Shown here piece by piece: positions 24,210 to 35,500 of a DNA stretch of 64,000 bases. The stretch's first letter is position 1. Every line of letters begins with the position of its first letter. Below the pieces are notes generated by a model. The model searched no databases, had not been told where the DNA came from, and was given only the letters and a program-made list of their open reading frames with translations. The DNA comes from Sarcocystis neurona (taxonomy: Eukaryota; Apicomplexa; Conoidasida; Eucoccidiorida; Sarcocystidae). The translations under genes were made by a program, and so were the position numbers. The DNA is taken from assembly GCA_000727475.1 (NCBI GenBank), contig KL647330.1:481248-545247 (forward strand), given 5' to 3'.

Positions 24210-24968
24210 GGACGGTCTGGACGGAATTTTGGCTTCTACTCCAGCACAGCCACTCCCGCACTCTGCCCGTCGTTGGTAGCAACAGCAGCAATACCGGCCC
24301 TAGCAAAACTTGGAGAGCGTCGAGACCGTCACCTCAGCAGCGTCAAGGAGAAAAAAAGAAAGACGACGCAGCTGAGGCTACAACAGCAGCAGAACCAAGA
24401 AGACATGCAACGACAGCGGGTCTTCAAAGCACCTGCTAGTCGGCGCCCTGCACGAGGACGGGAGGCAACCCCCGGCAAGAGACGCAGCAGGAAACGCTCT
24501 TAAAAAGATCAGCACCAGCCGTAGGAACCAAATTACAACCAGCAGGAGCATCCGAAACAGAAGGCTCCGGTTTCTTCACATCCAGTGTGGAAGAAACGGT
24601 ATCCGAAAAAAATTAATTTTCTCCTGTATAGACCGTGCGTCGGTATATAGTCGGTGCCCGGACAGCTGCAACAAGAAGAAGGCTTACGCTCGACACGCTG
24701 CTGTATCTCCACAAGGAGGAACCCAAGCTGGTGCCTGCTGCTGAGGGGTCTGGTCGCTGTGACGAAGTATGCCCATGGAACTCAACTGATTTTCGCAGGT
24801 AGGCTGCTTCGTGCAGTGAAGTCTACCGGAGAGGCACAGAGTGTGCTACGGGGGAGGAATGCATCGTTTCTGGTTGTCTCTGATGAAGACCAGTACTTCC
24901 TTCGCGATGCTTTGAAAACATCGCGAGAGAGACAGAGTAGAGAGTGGGCTGTGCTCTCTGCAGACTAG
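24210..24968 (+). CDS. candidate spliced gene, unrecognised
   Basis: Several + strand stretches look coding: a possible first exon from the ATG at 24210 (MDGLDGILASTPAQPLP); a basic helical stretch at 24300-24440 (ERRDRHLSSVKEKKRK); an exon at about 24440-24592 (ETQQETLLKRSAPAVGTKL, then ASETEGSGFF) before a GTATCC donor; an exon around 24680-24768 (LTLDTLLYLHKEEPKLVPAA) before GTATGC; and a last exon 24799-24968 (RLLRAVKSTGEAQSVLRG, NASFLVVSDEDQYFL) ending in TAG. The last exon is slightly reminiscent of L7Ae-type RNA-binding proteins, but too weakly to name. I could not make all junctions agree in phase. Confidence 0.42.
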
Positions 24969-24990
24969 AAGGCAACTCGTACTATCAGGT

Positions 24991-25141
24991 AATGAACAAC
25001 TGGTGGGAAGAGAAGTCTTCAAGAGATATCTCTATGGAACTCTTAACGACTGGTTAGTAGAAATAACTTCAGGGAATACCTCAATAAACAAATGGTGGGA
25101 GGGAAGAGTTCAGGGGACACCTCCATGGAACTCTTAACAGC
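24991..25141. repeat. imperfect tandem duplication, unit about 92 bp
   Basis: The block with TGGTGGGA and, 35-40 bp later, ATGGAACTCTTAAC occurs at 24991-25056 and again at 25083-25141 with several substitutions. It directly follows the stop at 24968. No coding signal. Confidence 0.6.
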
Positions 25142-25440
25142 AATTAATATTAGTGAACATGATGTCTACTTGCTTAATGGGGGGCAACGGTGCCAGGTTA
25201 GAGCAAGATGTCTGTAACATAGAGCACAGTGCACGTCTGGATGCGGACGGTTTTAATATAGCAGTCATATGTCCCACAGAAAGAGGAAACGTATAATTGT
25301 TTCTAAAAGCAGAATCTGCACTGTTTCCGCATCGGTGATGCACTACGGCCCATCATCTGGATAAAGTAGTTTATACTGTACGATGTGCAAGGAGTGTGGT
25401 GTGGCGTGAAGCATCTACGGCTGTAAGCGTCCACGTACCC

Positions 25441-25880
25441 ATGAAGTGTACGAGTGAGCACTTGTAGTTGATATTCTACGGATCAATTAGCCCCTTCATC
25501 TTTATTCTTTCTCTGTCTTCCCCCTTATGTATATGAGGGCAAAAATACCCGTGAAGTGTACGAGTGAGCACTTGTAGTTGATATTCTACGGATCAATCAG
25601 CCTCTTCATCTTTATTCTTTCTCTGTCTTCCCCCTTATGTATGTGAAGGCAAAAATACACATGAAGTGTACGAGTGAACACTTGTAGTTGATATTCTACG
25701 GATCAATCAGCCTCTTCATCTTTATTCTTTCTCTGTCTTCCCCCTTATGTATGTGAGGGCAAAAATACCCGTGAAGTGTACGAGTGAGCACTTGTAGTTG
25801 ATATTCTACGGATCAATCAGCCTCTTCATCTTTATTCTTTCTCTGTCTTCCCCCTTATGTATGTGAAGGCAAAAATACGC
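25441..25880. repeat. four tandem copies of a 110-bp unit
   Basis: The sequence GATATTCTACGGATCAAT and its surroundings recur at a constant 110-bp step (the TTTATTCTTT word starts at 25501, 25611, 25721 and 25831). Copies differ at only a few positions. There are no spacers, so it is a plain tandem array. It lies between candidate genes in otherwise repeat-poor DNA. Confidence 0.93.
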
Positions 25881-26445
25881 GGTGACGTGGACGTGCACGA
25901 AGGTACGGGAAACTGAAAATACAGGTAGAGAACACCAATAGACACAGAATTGTGCTGGTGGGTACACGGGTAGTTCAACGCGTAGCAGAAAAGGAGGCCG
26001 GTGAATGAATACAGAGATCAATTGAGAAATCAGGATGTCACGAACAGATGAAAGCGAGCAGACGTCGTCTGCGTCCTACCGAACAGCCGATCTAGCAGTT
26101 ACCATCAGGAACTGCTTTTGTAGTTAGCAACGCCAATTAGTCAATTAGTTGTCAAACACGTCACTAATATTAAAGCAGCCTCGAAAGTCCAACTGATGCT
26201 GATACGCGGTTGGTCCCCCCCCCCTGAGAAAGGTCTCGATGATGGCTGAATATAATAGCGTACTGCAACATACTCAAAAGTAGACGTACTCTCACCTGCT
26301 TGCGTATTCTTCAGATGAAAGGCGTACACACCAAGAACTTGCCCAAATGAGGTGTTGACCCGTGAACATCTATGTATATGTATACAGATTATGGTGTACA
26401 CTTTAATTGGCCCCTTCCAGCACAGGCGCACTACAGCTGCTTAGG
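25881..26445. other. no gene seen
   Basis: Non-repetitive DNA after the 110-bp array, with a run of about ten C at 26216-26225. No exon is supported on either strand. Confidence 0.4.
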
Positions 26446-28226
26446 AGGCAAATGCGCATGACTGCCAGCAGTGTGCGATACTTCGTCCACATAATCATGC
26501 GCCAGGCAAGATATTCTCTTCAGGCTCTGCTGCTCTTCAACCTTCGGTGCTTTCCCTTCAGTAGCCCTTGCGTGCTTGGTTGTGAACACGGAAAGCTACA
26601 ACCACTCACATACATTCTGTGCATTTACCTTGCCTCACGTGTCGTTACACATCCAGTCGCAAACCCTGATCGCCACAACATGCGTTCCAAGCATCGATGC
26701 ATACGTCTCCATCACTGCTCCACCTTGCACGTGCTCATCCGTCTCAGACATTCGCGGTGGTTAACTAAAACCCCCATGGATACGCCATCTCAAGTTTGCC
26801 TGAACACACCCGGGCTACGTGGCGAACAGCCTTGTGGTAACTTGCGCGTAAGAGTCTGCATTTGTATACTTCGTACGTGTACACGTACGCTACCACTGTC
26901 TTCACAGTAGCATATTTGTTTCCAAGATACCTGCACAGACGCAATAATGCACCCTTAAGTGACAGACGTACGTGCACATGTACGGTACTAGTGCTTCCAC
27001 GGTAAACGTATTTGTTTTTAACGTGCCTGTACACACAGAGTTCAGGCGCCTCTGGGTGACACTGATACTTGTATGCGCGTGTGTGTGCAGATTCTTTGTG
27101 TCTGAGCTCTCAAGTACCTCCTAGAGGTTCCACGCAACTGTAGTATATGGATTTTTATGTTACAAATAGACACCTGCATACAGGGTTACGGGAGCTTGCG
27201 ACCGTCCGTCCCTGTTCGCTACCCGTGTGTGTCTACGGTACACCCCACATGTGTTCGACAAAGTACTGCCAGCGCATGCTCTTTCAACTGCGAAAGAGGC
27301 TTGTATGCCATTCGTTCTCTACTACTGCAGAAGGAAGGCTGCCTCGTTTCTATTCATCCATCGTCCCAGCGCGTGACAATACTGTATGTGTAAGGCTCCC
27401 GTGGGTTTGAGGCTGGCTGCATTCGGCACTGCACACTAGTTGATAACGTCGATTAGTGTGCGGGGCAAAGCCAGGCATGCAGCCCCTATGCAAGGCGTCG
27501 ATTATAATTGCTACGTGGATGTCGATTGGAACCTAGACGGCAAAAACTTCACTTTTATGAAGGGTCCGCTTGCTCACATGCCCTGGACGACGCACTGGTG
27601 TCTCGAGCTGTATTTTTGGGGCGACCGCGTGTGAAGATTGAGTCCCAAAAGGAAGGTGTGCACTTGTAAAGAGAATAGAAGACAGAAAGGAAGTTGTAAT
27701 TAAGCAAAACTGGGACTAGGCAAGTTTTCAGGAGGTTTGAAGACGCGCAGGGAGCCTAGCTCCCATAGCATGTTCCGTAAAAATACAAATATATATATAT
27801 ATATATGTATAGGGCACTACGCGAATGAGAGTGAGTATGAGTGGTTCATAAAGTTGCCTTTGTCGTGCGAGTGAATTTATCTATAACGAACCACGTGCCG
27901 TGCGACCTGCAAGCGACTTCGCACACAAACGCACAGAACATGTATACGTCTGCACGGAGTTGCTGCCGGCAAAAAAACACACACAGAAACAAACGTGTTA
28001 CTCAGTGGCGCGTGTGCGTTAGTAGGCGTGCGTGCATCTACACCTGTGACCCTATCCGCGCAGTTGTCCGTGACTTGCCCACTTTCCAATTTCCGATGTT
28101 TCGCACCTCTCTACGCAGAAATGTGTGCACACGAAAGTGTTTAACTTCCACTCCGGGTACGACCCGTCCGCCTTTCTACCAAATGAATCTGCCTACGAAA
28201 AGTATGCAGAAAGTGCCTACGTGTAA
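26446..28226 (+). CDS. candidate exons; one resembles an arginine methyltransferase barrel
   Basis: Three + strand stretches look coding. About 26446-26562 reads EANAHDCQQCAILRPHNH after an AG. 27475-27628 reads GVDYNCYVDVDWNLDGKNF, then GPLAHMPWTTHWCLELYFW, before a GTGTGA donor. 28119-28226 follows CTCTCTACGCAG and reads KCVHTKVFNFHSGYDPSAFL, then EKYAESAYV and TAA. In the middle exon the order acidic/aromatic strand, about 20 residues, then T-H-W resembles the beta barrel of protein arginine methyltransferases, where THW is conserved. The catalytic domain was not found. The exons may not all belong to one gene, and the assignment is an inference. Confidence 0.35.
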
Positions 28227-28871
28227 ATTTTGCATAAGTTGAAAGACTGAAAGGCTATGAATATCTGCTGCACGCCTTAGCCGGCAGCCGCAACGCAACA
28301 GTCTATCTAAGACAGCGTCAACGTGGGCGGGCTAACGGCAGCCAGTCACACAGAGTATGCGTCTGCATCACAGTGCGAGCGAAAGCCGCTTCCACATTTC
28401 CTGTACACAAATGCGTGCTGGGGTTCCATCATTAATGGTACGCGAGGAAGCCTCCTGTCGGTGAAATTCCCGAATTTCTTTTTGTTCCAAACGCAGGCGA
28501 ATCGCGACGCTCGCGGATACACATTCTGTGTATAAACATTTGCACTGCCTCTACGTACGGCTCTTTAGAAAGGACAAGCTCACAAGTTAATGACTGCCTA
28601 TCTGATGGAATATTCCCCCTTGTTCTTGAGCGTCGCCTGATTTTCATTAGTAACGCTGAACGCGGCAAGACGCCTCACATCGTTCATTGAAGTGAGTCAC
28701 CATCTGCGAAAAGTGCTGTTTCACTAATTGTGGACAACCGGTTACACGTTGGTGGGACTGCCCAGGCGGTTGCCCAGGCGGTGCACGTATGTTCCTTTCT
28801 ACAACTCTTTAATCGACCCCTTCGGACTCTTCCAAAGAGCAAAAATCGCCTCCGTCGTACCTATTCTACAG

Positions 28872-29093
28872 AGAAGCAACAATCACGCGTGCGAACGATT
28901 GGCTTCGACCACAGCTCGAACGCAGCAGCAGGAGCATGATAGCCCTAACACCACCAGCAGCGGCTTGAGCGATGTGACACCCATCAACCGGCTGCCCTTC
29001 GGGAGCTTCCTGGACTCAGCATCCCACATACGTGCGCAGCATCAGCTACAGCAAGAAATCGAAGCTGTACACAGTGTCAGGTTTTCTCGATAG
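28872..29093 (+). CDS. candidate exon of unknown gene
   Basis: After the AG at 28871, 73 codons run to a TAG (NNHACERLASTTARTQQQ, then SDVTPINRLPFGSFLD and QHQLQQEIEAVH). The composition is that of a real, partly helical protein. It lies 412 bp upstream of the kinesin ATG on the same strand, but that gene begins at its motor domain, so it is more likely the end of a preceding gene. Possible partner exons are near 28340-28436 (ASASQCERKPLPHFL) and 28499-28535. Confidence 0.4.
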   Translation, partial: RSNNHACERLASTTARTQQQEHDSPNTTSSGLSDVTPINRLPFGSFLDSASHIRAQHQLQQEIEAVHSVRFSR

Positions 29094-29280
29094 CTGCAAT
29101 CATCCCTGTCTCTCGTGACTTCACTATTACTGCGACTACTGCTGCAGCGTTTGCTGAGTATTCGTGTTTCTACTCCTACTCTTCCGCCTCTGCCTTCAGT
29201 CACTAGTGTTTCGACTTTTGCTGTGGTAGCGATTCTAATGAGAGTCGCTCACTAGACGTATAGAATTCGTTTTGCACACC

Positions 29281-29334
29281 ACTGAATGTTCACGCCGGTA
29301 AAGGGTTCTGTACAGCACTGAATGTTCACGCCGG
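29281..29334. repeat. 18-bp direct repeat upstream of kinesin
   Basis: ACTGAATGTTCACGCCGG occurs at 29281-29298 and again, without change, at 29317-29334. It lies about 170-225 bp upstream of the kinesin ATG. It could be a promoter element pair or just a local duplication. Confidence 0.7.
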
Positions 29335-29505
29335 ATCCCTGTTTCATGACTTTGTACTTCACGCTGTAGCTCTACGATCACCAGTAAGAATCAAGTCCAC
29401 TATAACACTTGTCGCTTCCCCAGCTTGATCCTCCTACCCCTCCTACTGCAGTTGCCGCTGCTATTTCTCCTTCTTCTACTGCATCTCATCTTCTACTGTG
29501 ACTAA

Positions 29506-32500
29506 ATGGCACGCAATAGCGTTAGGGTGGTGGTGCGAACGCGCCCCACCCGCAACTTCGACGACAAAATCTTCTGTATCGACCAGGAAATGGCGACAAT
29601 CGACTTGCATCCGCCCTCCAAGAGTGACGTGTTCCACTTTAAATTCGACCGCGTGCTCCACAACGCCTCGCAGGAACAAGTGTTCGATGACTGTGTGCGT
29701 AGCATCATCTCAAACGTGCTGGAAGGTTACAATGGCACGGCTATGGTGTATGGACAGGTACGCAGTTAGGATATGAGGACTGCCGTAGTTTGTATTCAAG
29801 CTACGTCCTTCTTAACGGGACAAGAGCGTATAGGGCAGGCGTTCCGGTGCACCACTTTCTTCCGAAGAGAGGCACACATCTGCGTGTAGACACATCTACA
29901 CCAGTAGATATTTCTACTTTTCTGTGTACCGCTAAGGCGCAGATGTGATACGTAAGATGTTTCGACTGAGCAGTGCGGAATCCGGCCTCTATGATAGGTT
30001 TCTTCTACCTGTGCAGGATATGGAGTGTACGCGAGTCTTGTAAGCTGTTTTCTCGGATGAGGATTTTAGGGTTCTTGCCTCATTAAGTTACTACCCTCAG
30101 AATTTGCTCAGGTAGCACTCACGTAGGACAAACAGCAATCGCAGCAGCAGCCCCAGAGAACACAATACAGATACAGTATTTTATAGAACTTCTGTAACAA
30201 TGCAGAGATGTAAGCAGCGGACAGCGACGTGTGCTTCCAGCGTCCCCCCTACCTCCTATTGAGAACTCAACGGAGAAAAGTCAACCGCCACATTTTCAGC
30301 CTGGAGGTCACCGCGTGCTTTGCAGAACTCACTGCATTCCTAGGATGTTTTCCAGGATTACCCTCAAAAAGATGCGTGAACGCGTCTCCTCTCATCTGTA
30401 CGCAAAGTGTATATTCAGCTTGTCTGCTTGATTAAGGAATAGTGTCTTCATCTCTCTGTGAATTCAGCACACCCAAAATAAGCTTTTTCCTGTAGTTGTC
30501 ATCTGGCCTTGTCAGCTCTGGAATATACTCATAATCATGAAGGAACGCCCTGCATTCCCAGCCTACATAAATATATTCCTTTCTGCTTTTCAACGAGCTC
30601 TGGCGGATGTATGCTTAAGCCTTGCTCGAAAATACCTTTTACTGCACCAGCGAACAAACCTAGATAGCAGTTTATTATTCATTTCCTGTTTTGATTCCGC
30701 CTGTGTGCCGAAAAGAAGTCTTTCTGTATCAGTGCACATTCACGAGAGTGGGGGGATGAAACGTCTGCGTATGCTTATAAACATTTATATGTATATATAT
30801 GTACAAATGCGTGCACGCGTATACATCTAGCACGTGCACAGCTTTTTTGCCCTATCGACTTTTACTGTGTGCTCGTTTTTCCAGACAGGTGCAGGCAAGA
30901 CATTTACGATGAGCGGGGGCATGAGAACCTTCGAATTGCGCGGCATCATTCCCCGCGCGATAACAACTATTTACGACGAAATTTCCAATCGACCGGAGAT
31001 TGCGTACACTGTTCGTATATCCTATACCGAGATATATACGGAGCTAATGTTTGATCTCCTCTCATCCACACCCGTTGGCCAGCAATCGGGAAACGAGCTG
31101 CAGGTACCAAAAGCTGAACTCTGTGCCACCGGTTTTGTATAGTGAAACATCGAAAAAAGAGACAACCACACGCCCGACCTTCTGCACAACTCCCTCAGAC
31201 AGAGCAGCAAAACAAAGGCTTGTCAAATTCGGTTAAGTTTACTACAGGTAGGCGGGTGTTTGTGCGAACGTCTGGCGACACGCGCTTACAAATGAGAGCT
31301 CACATGCACGTTCGTGGAGAGGGAGATCATTAAGAAAGGTCAGTGCGTAGAGTTATACCTTTTTGTTCGCGCATAGAAAGTGGCAGACAAAAAGTACCAA
31401 ACACGTAACCTAAAGGCGGCAACAGCTCGGCGTACACCACGTCTGCCAAAGCTTCCGCCTGAATGCCCGCACGTAACCCGAGGTGATAAAGCAATACTTC
31501 CCGCGCCTGCCCACCAAACTAATCTGTTGTCCTGCGCGGGCACACCACATTAAGCAACCGGAGGCAGTTACGAGGTGAGAGGACCACCGAAAGAATCTCG
31601 GCAGGGGTCCACTTGAAAAATGGACACGACCCCTGACCGACTGCTGTTGTAAGACAAAAAGGATTCTGAGAGACGCTTGTAGTTGTAGCATTTGGTGAGG
31701 TGCAGGGCTGCTGCCGTGGCAGGCTGCAGGGCAGTGCTTGTGCGTGCTGGAGTGTACTGACGACGCCTTACCATGAAGCTCGGTTATCGTCGTACGCCCA
31801 CACACACAAATGGGCATAGTTTGTCAAGAAACAAGCCCACGTATATAGTGATTTTTGGAACCGCCACGCATATGTGTACGCGTGCATACACGTACAACGG
31901 TTATACATATATTCGTTCAAGATGCTGACCGTGAGATGCTACAATTGACGGGGGTTTCCAAACGGTCAAGGATGATTCGTTTGCTTCCTTCCAGATACAA
32001 GAGGATGCCAAGGGGGGGCTGGTTGTACGGGGGCTGGCGATGCGCCTGGCCGCCAGCGAAGAAGAAGCATTAAACCACTTTTTCGAGGGGGATATGAATC
32101 GCGCTGTTGCTGGGCACACTCTCAATGCTCAATCCAGCAGATCGCACTGCATATTTAGCATTTTCATTGAAGGCAAATCGCGCGTCGAATCGAACGACAA
32201 AATCGTCACTTCGAAGCTGCACTTGATTGACTTGGCCGGATGTGAAAGAATAAAAAAAACGAAGTCCGACGGTGCCGGCCTCAGAGAAAGCTCGTACATT
32301 AACAAGTCTCTCTCCTTCCTCGAGATGGTAAGATAATTATTTGTTGCTCGGGTCTCAGGTGAACTTACAGATTCTGTAAGTTGCGTACGACTGACGCAAC
32401 CTTTTCGTAGCTTTGTGCTGCTCAGCATGTGCGTCGCTTCGTTGCCATCAACCATGTGCGTATGTGTGTCTACGTGTACAGCGGTGACTAATTACGGTTG

Positions 32501-35500
32501 TGTGGTTTGAACTCACTTCATGCGTGGGCCACTGGTGTTGTTCCGCTACACTCACATAAAAATCAGAGCATACAAATTCACTTTCTCCTACGAATGGCAT
32601 AAATCATGGTTTTTCCCTGCAGTACCTCTAACAAGCGGTGGAATACAAGTTCGCTAAGAAAGTTATGCATGCGGGAACTACAATCGCGTTGAGCTCTCAC
32701 GTGAGAACGCTGTGTGTTGCCACGAGAGCGGGCATATTTTTCCTGTCCAGATCAGTGTTGTGGCTCCTCAGGAGACATTACTGCCACTTGTCAACACTTA
32801 CAATTCTCCTGCGTGCGACCTTCATCAAAACACGAAGTGTTTGGTGTGCTACACATGGCTCAACGTACGCGAGTTCAAGCTGTGCTGCACCTGCACACGA
32901 AGAATCCTGACAACGTCTTAGCTCTAAGGGGTGTCACAAATAATCATCAAGGGTTGACGCGTATGCATAGGTCTCCATGTTCACCTGGTGCCTGTGCCGG
33001 TGCTCTTCGTCCAACAATACATCCTGGGCTTTTTCCAGAGTACCCGTGGTAAAGCGACAGTCGCGTTGTTCATATTGTGGGCGCGCCAGTCACCCCTATA
33101 TTCCTGCCTACACGGATTGACCCGCCTGTACAGGTTGTGCTCGCCTTGGGCGAGAAGAGAAGGGATCACATCCCTTACCGATCTTCACGGCTGACGCATT
33201 TACTAAAGGACTCCATAGGCGGCAACTGCCACACGTGCATGATTACAAATATTTGGCCCGAAGCCCAGCACATGGAGGAGACCGTCAGCACCCTCCGGTT
33301 CGCGACGCGAATGATGCGGGTGGGTACAGATATATGGATATGTGTACATACGTACCCTCAAGTGCGCAGTGCAAAGTGAGCCACGATAGTACCCTTCGCA
33401 ATCTATTGTTGTACCTGTTACGTGCATGGTGCCCTTGGCTCTTCTTGCTCAACGCCGTTTAACTTCTGCTCAATTCCATGAGTCTCCCAGTAGACAAAGT
33501 CGTTTCTGTCCACGAACTGATCCTCGTTTATCCCCTGGCAAGGGGTACTTTTCTGTGACTCACAGTAAACGCCGCATCAGAGTAACGGAGGCGAGTGTGT
33601 CACTAGGAGGCATCCAGGGTGAACTGACTTACCCGAAGTTGCAAGACAGTTAAACAGTACCGGAGTCTTTCCATGTCCTCATTTGATTCTGTGGAGCTGA
33701 ACACAAGACGTGAAGTATGCATTGTCTTGTGGAAGACAGCCCAGTCTCGCGCGGAAACCTATGTTTCTCCCATATTATCAAATGTGTACTTCCCCATCAG
33801 TTCGGCTTAGACTTTATTTCGAACCGTTGACAACTGCAGGTGTCGAACAGAGCCGTGGTAAACGTCCAGGTCGATCCCCTATCGCTACTGAGAAAATACG
33901 AAAGAGAAATCAGGTCACTGAAGCAGGAGCTCCATATGCAAAATAGTCTCTCCGGACGAACCCATGTGGTCAGTTTCAGTTGCAACTGCGACACAACTTG
34001 TTTGTTGCGGCCAGGAGAGATGGCAACAATCGGAAATATTGAAACCGTGGCGGACGAATATACACGTGTCACTGTATAAGCACGTTGGGGTGCATCAGTT
34101 TTTGTAGATGTGTCCTGGTATTCAGCGTAACAAGTTACAGACGTGTACCTACATATTCGCGCTGATGTAACTAGATATATACTTAAGGAGTGACAGTGGT
34201 GACCTGCAGTGTCGCGTGCCCCACTCTGTACCTTGCACACAACGGCCTCAACATGTCTTCAGCTGTGCCGGCACCCCTGGGACCTCAACTGGAATGTCCG
34301 AGACTTTCAGTATATTCCATGTTTTTACCTGTCGCTGTTCGCCCATGTGCCTAGATCTGGCTTCCTCACTTGTACACAGGTGTAAGTGATCAATCTATTT
34401 TCCCGTCTATGTCTCTACCTGTCTACCTATATGTGTATCGACAATTATACATGTATATATGTATATATGTATGTATGTATGTGTGTATGTATGTATGTAT
34501 GCATGTACGTATGTATGTATGTATGTATGTATGTATACAAATGTCCGCATGACAGTTTTGCGGTGACGAGACAGGCTAAATGGACGCTGAGATGATTACC
34601 TGCACGACAACAACACAATTCGATTTCGTTGTCAATTTGTTGCCTCTTCGATGCAGGGATATGAAGCTTTCACTCCTGACGAGAAGGAGGAGATACGAAA
34701 AACCGCTCAGTCCTTCCTGGAGGGTAGCAACGACCAGATAGAGATTCTGTCAGTCAGGTATGCGCATTGAAGAAATATACTTGGTGGAAGAATACAGACG
34801 TGAATGCGTACTAGGTTTTCACCAGAGACACGTACCTCCTTCCGCACTGTTACACACGCGTGATCTCAAACGTATATGTGTATCCATACGCATCTTCTTG
34901 TCCCGTTGTATCCGGTGCAGAATTCTGTCAGTGCACTCAGCGCATAGAAAGAATCTGAGTGCGGGCGCTGTCACCTCCGTGAGGTGATTGTCTGAAGCGC
35001 CGTCGTCTATTCACGCTTGCACACATCTGAGATTATCACGTATGTATGGAGATGTGTATTTGTGTATGAATGCATGTATGCACGAGTGTCTGGAGAAACA
35101 TGTATATCCACCTGATGTATTAGCTGTAACGGACTACGTGGGGCTCCCTGTGTACCCCCATTAGGCGGCATAGATTACCCTGAAGTGACCTTGTCTCGCG
35201 CAGAAATCGCTTGCTCTTCTGTCATGATGAATCACGCCCATGTTGTCTTGACCAACCTGGGAATTTTTCAAGAGACGCGGTCGTTCCTTTATTGGCATAC
35301 TTGAGGTAGCTTCTACTGATGGCCCGATCACCTTGTGCCTTCTTCTGGGAACTCTTACGCGTTAATACGGAATTGTATTCGTATGGGATCCTCTCAGTGC
35401 ACCTATACGCTGAAGACACTCTGTATAACTTCACCAACTGGCTGGAAATCATCCGTAGAACTTTTGTCTGCGGTTGAGCGCAGAGGGAGGCAGAAACTCA

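Noticed and set aside
25441..25880. CRISPR-like array
   Set aside because: The copies are directly adjacent with no spacers, the unit is 110 bp, and the DNA is eukaryotic.
30060..30075. TTTAGGG word as a telomere trace
   Set aside because: Only isolated single copies occur; there is no tandem telomeric array anywhere in the window.
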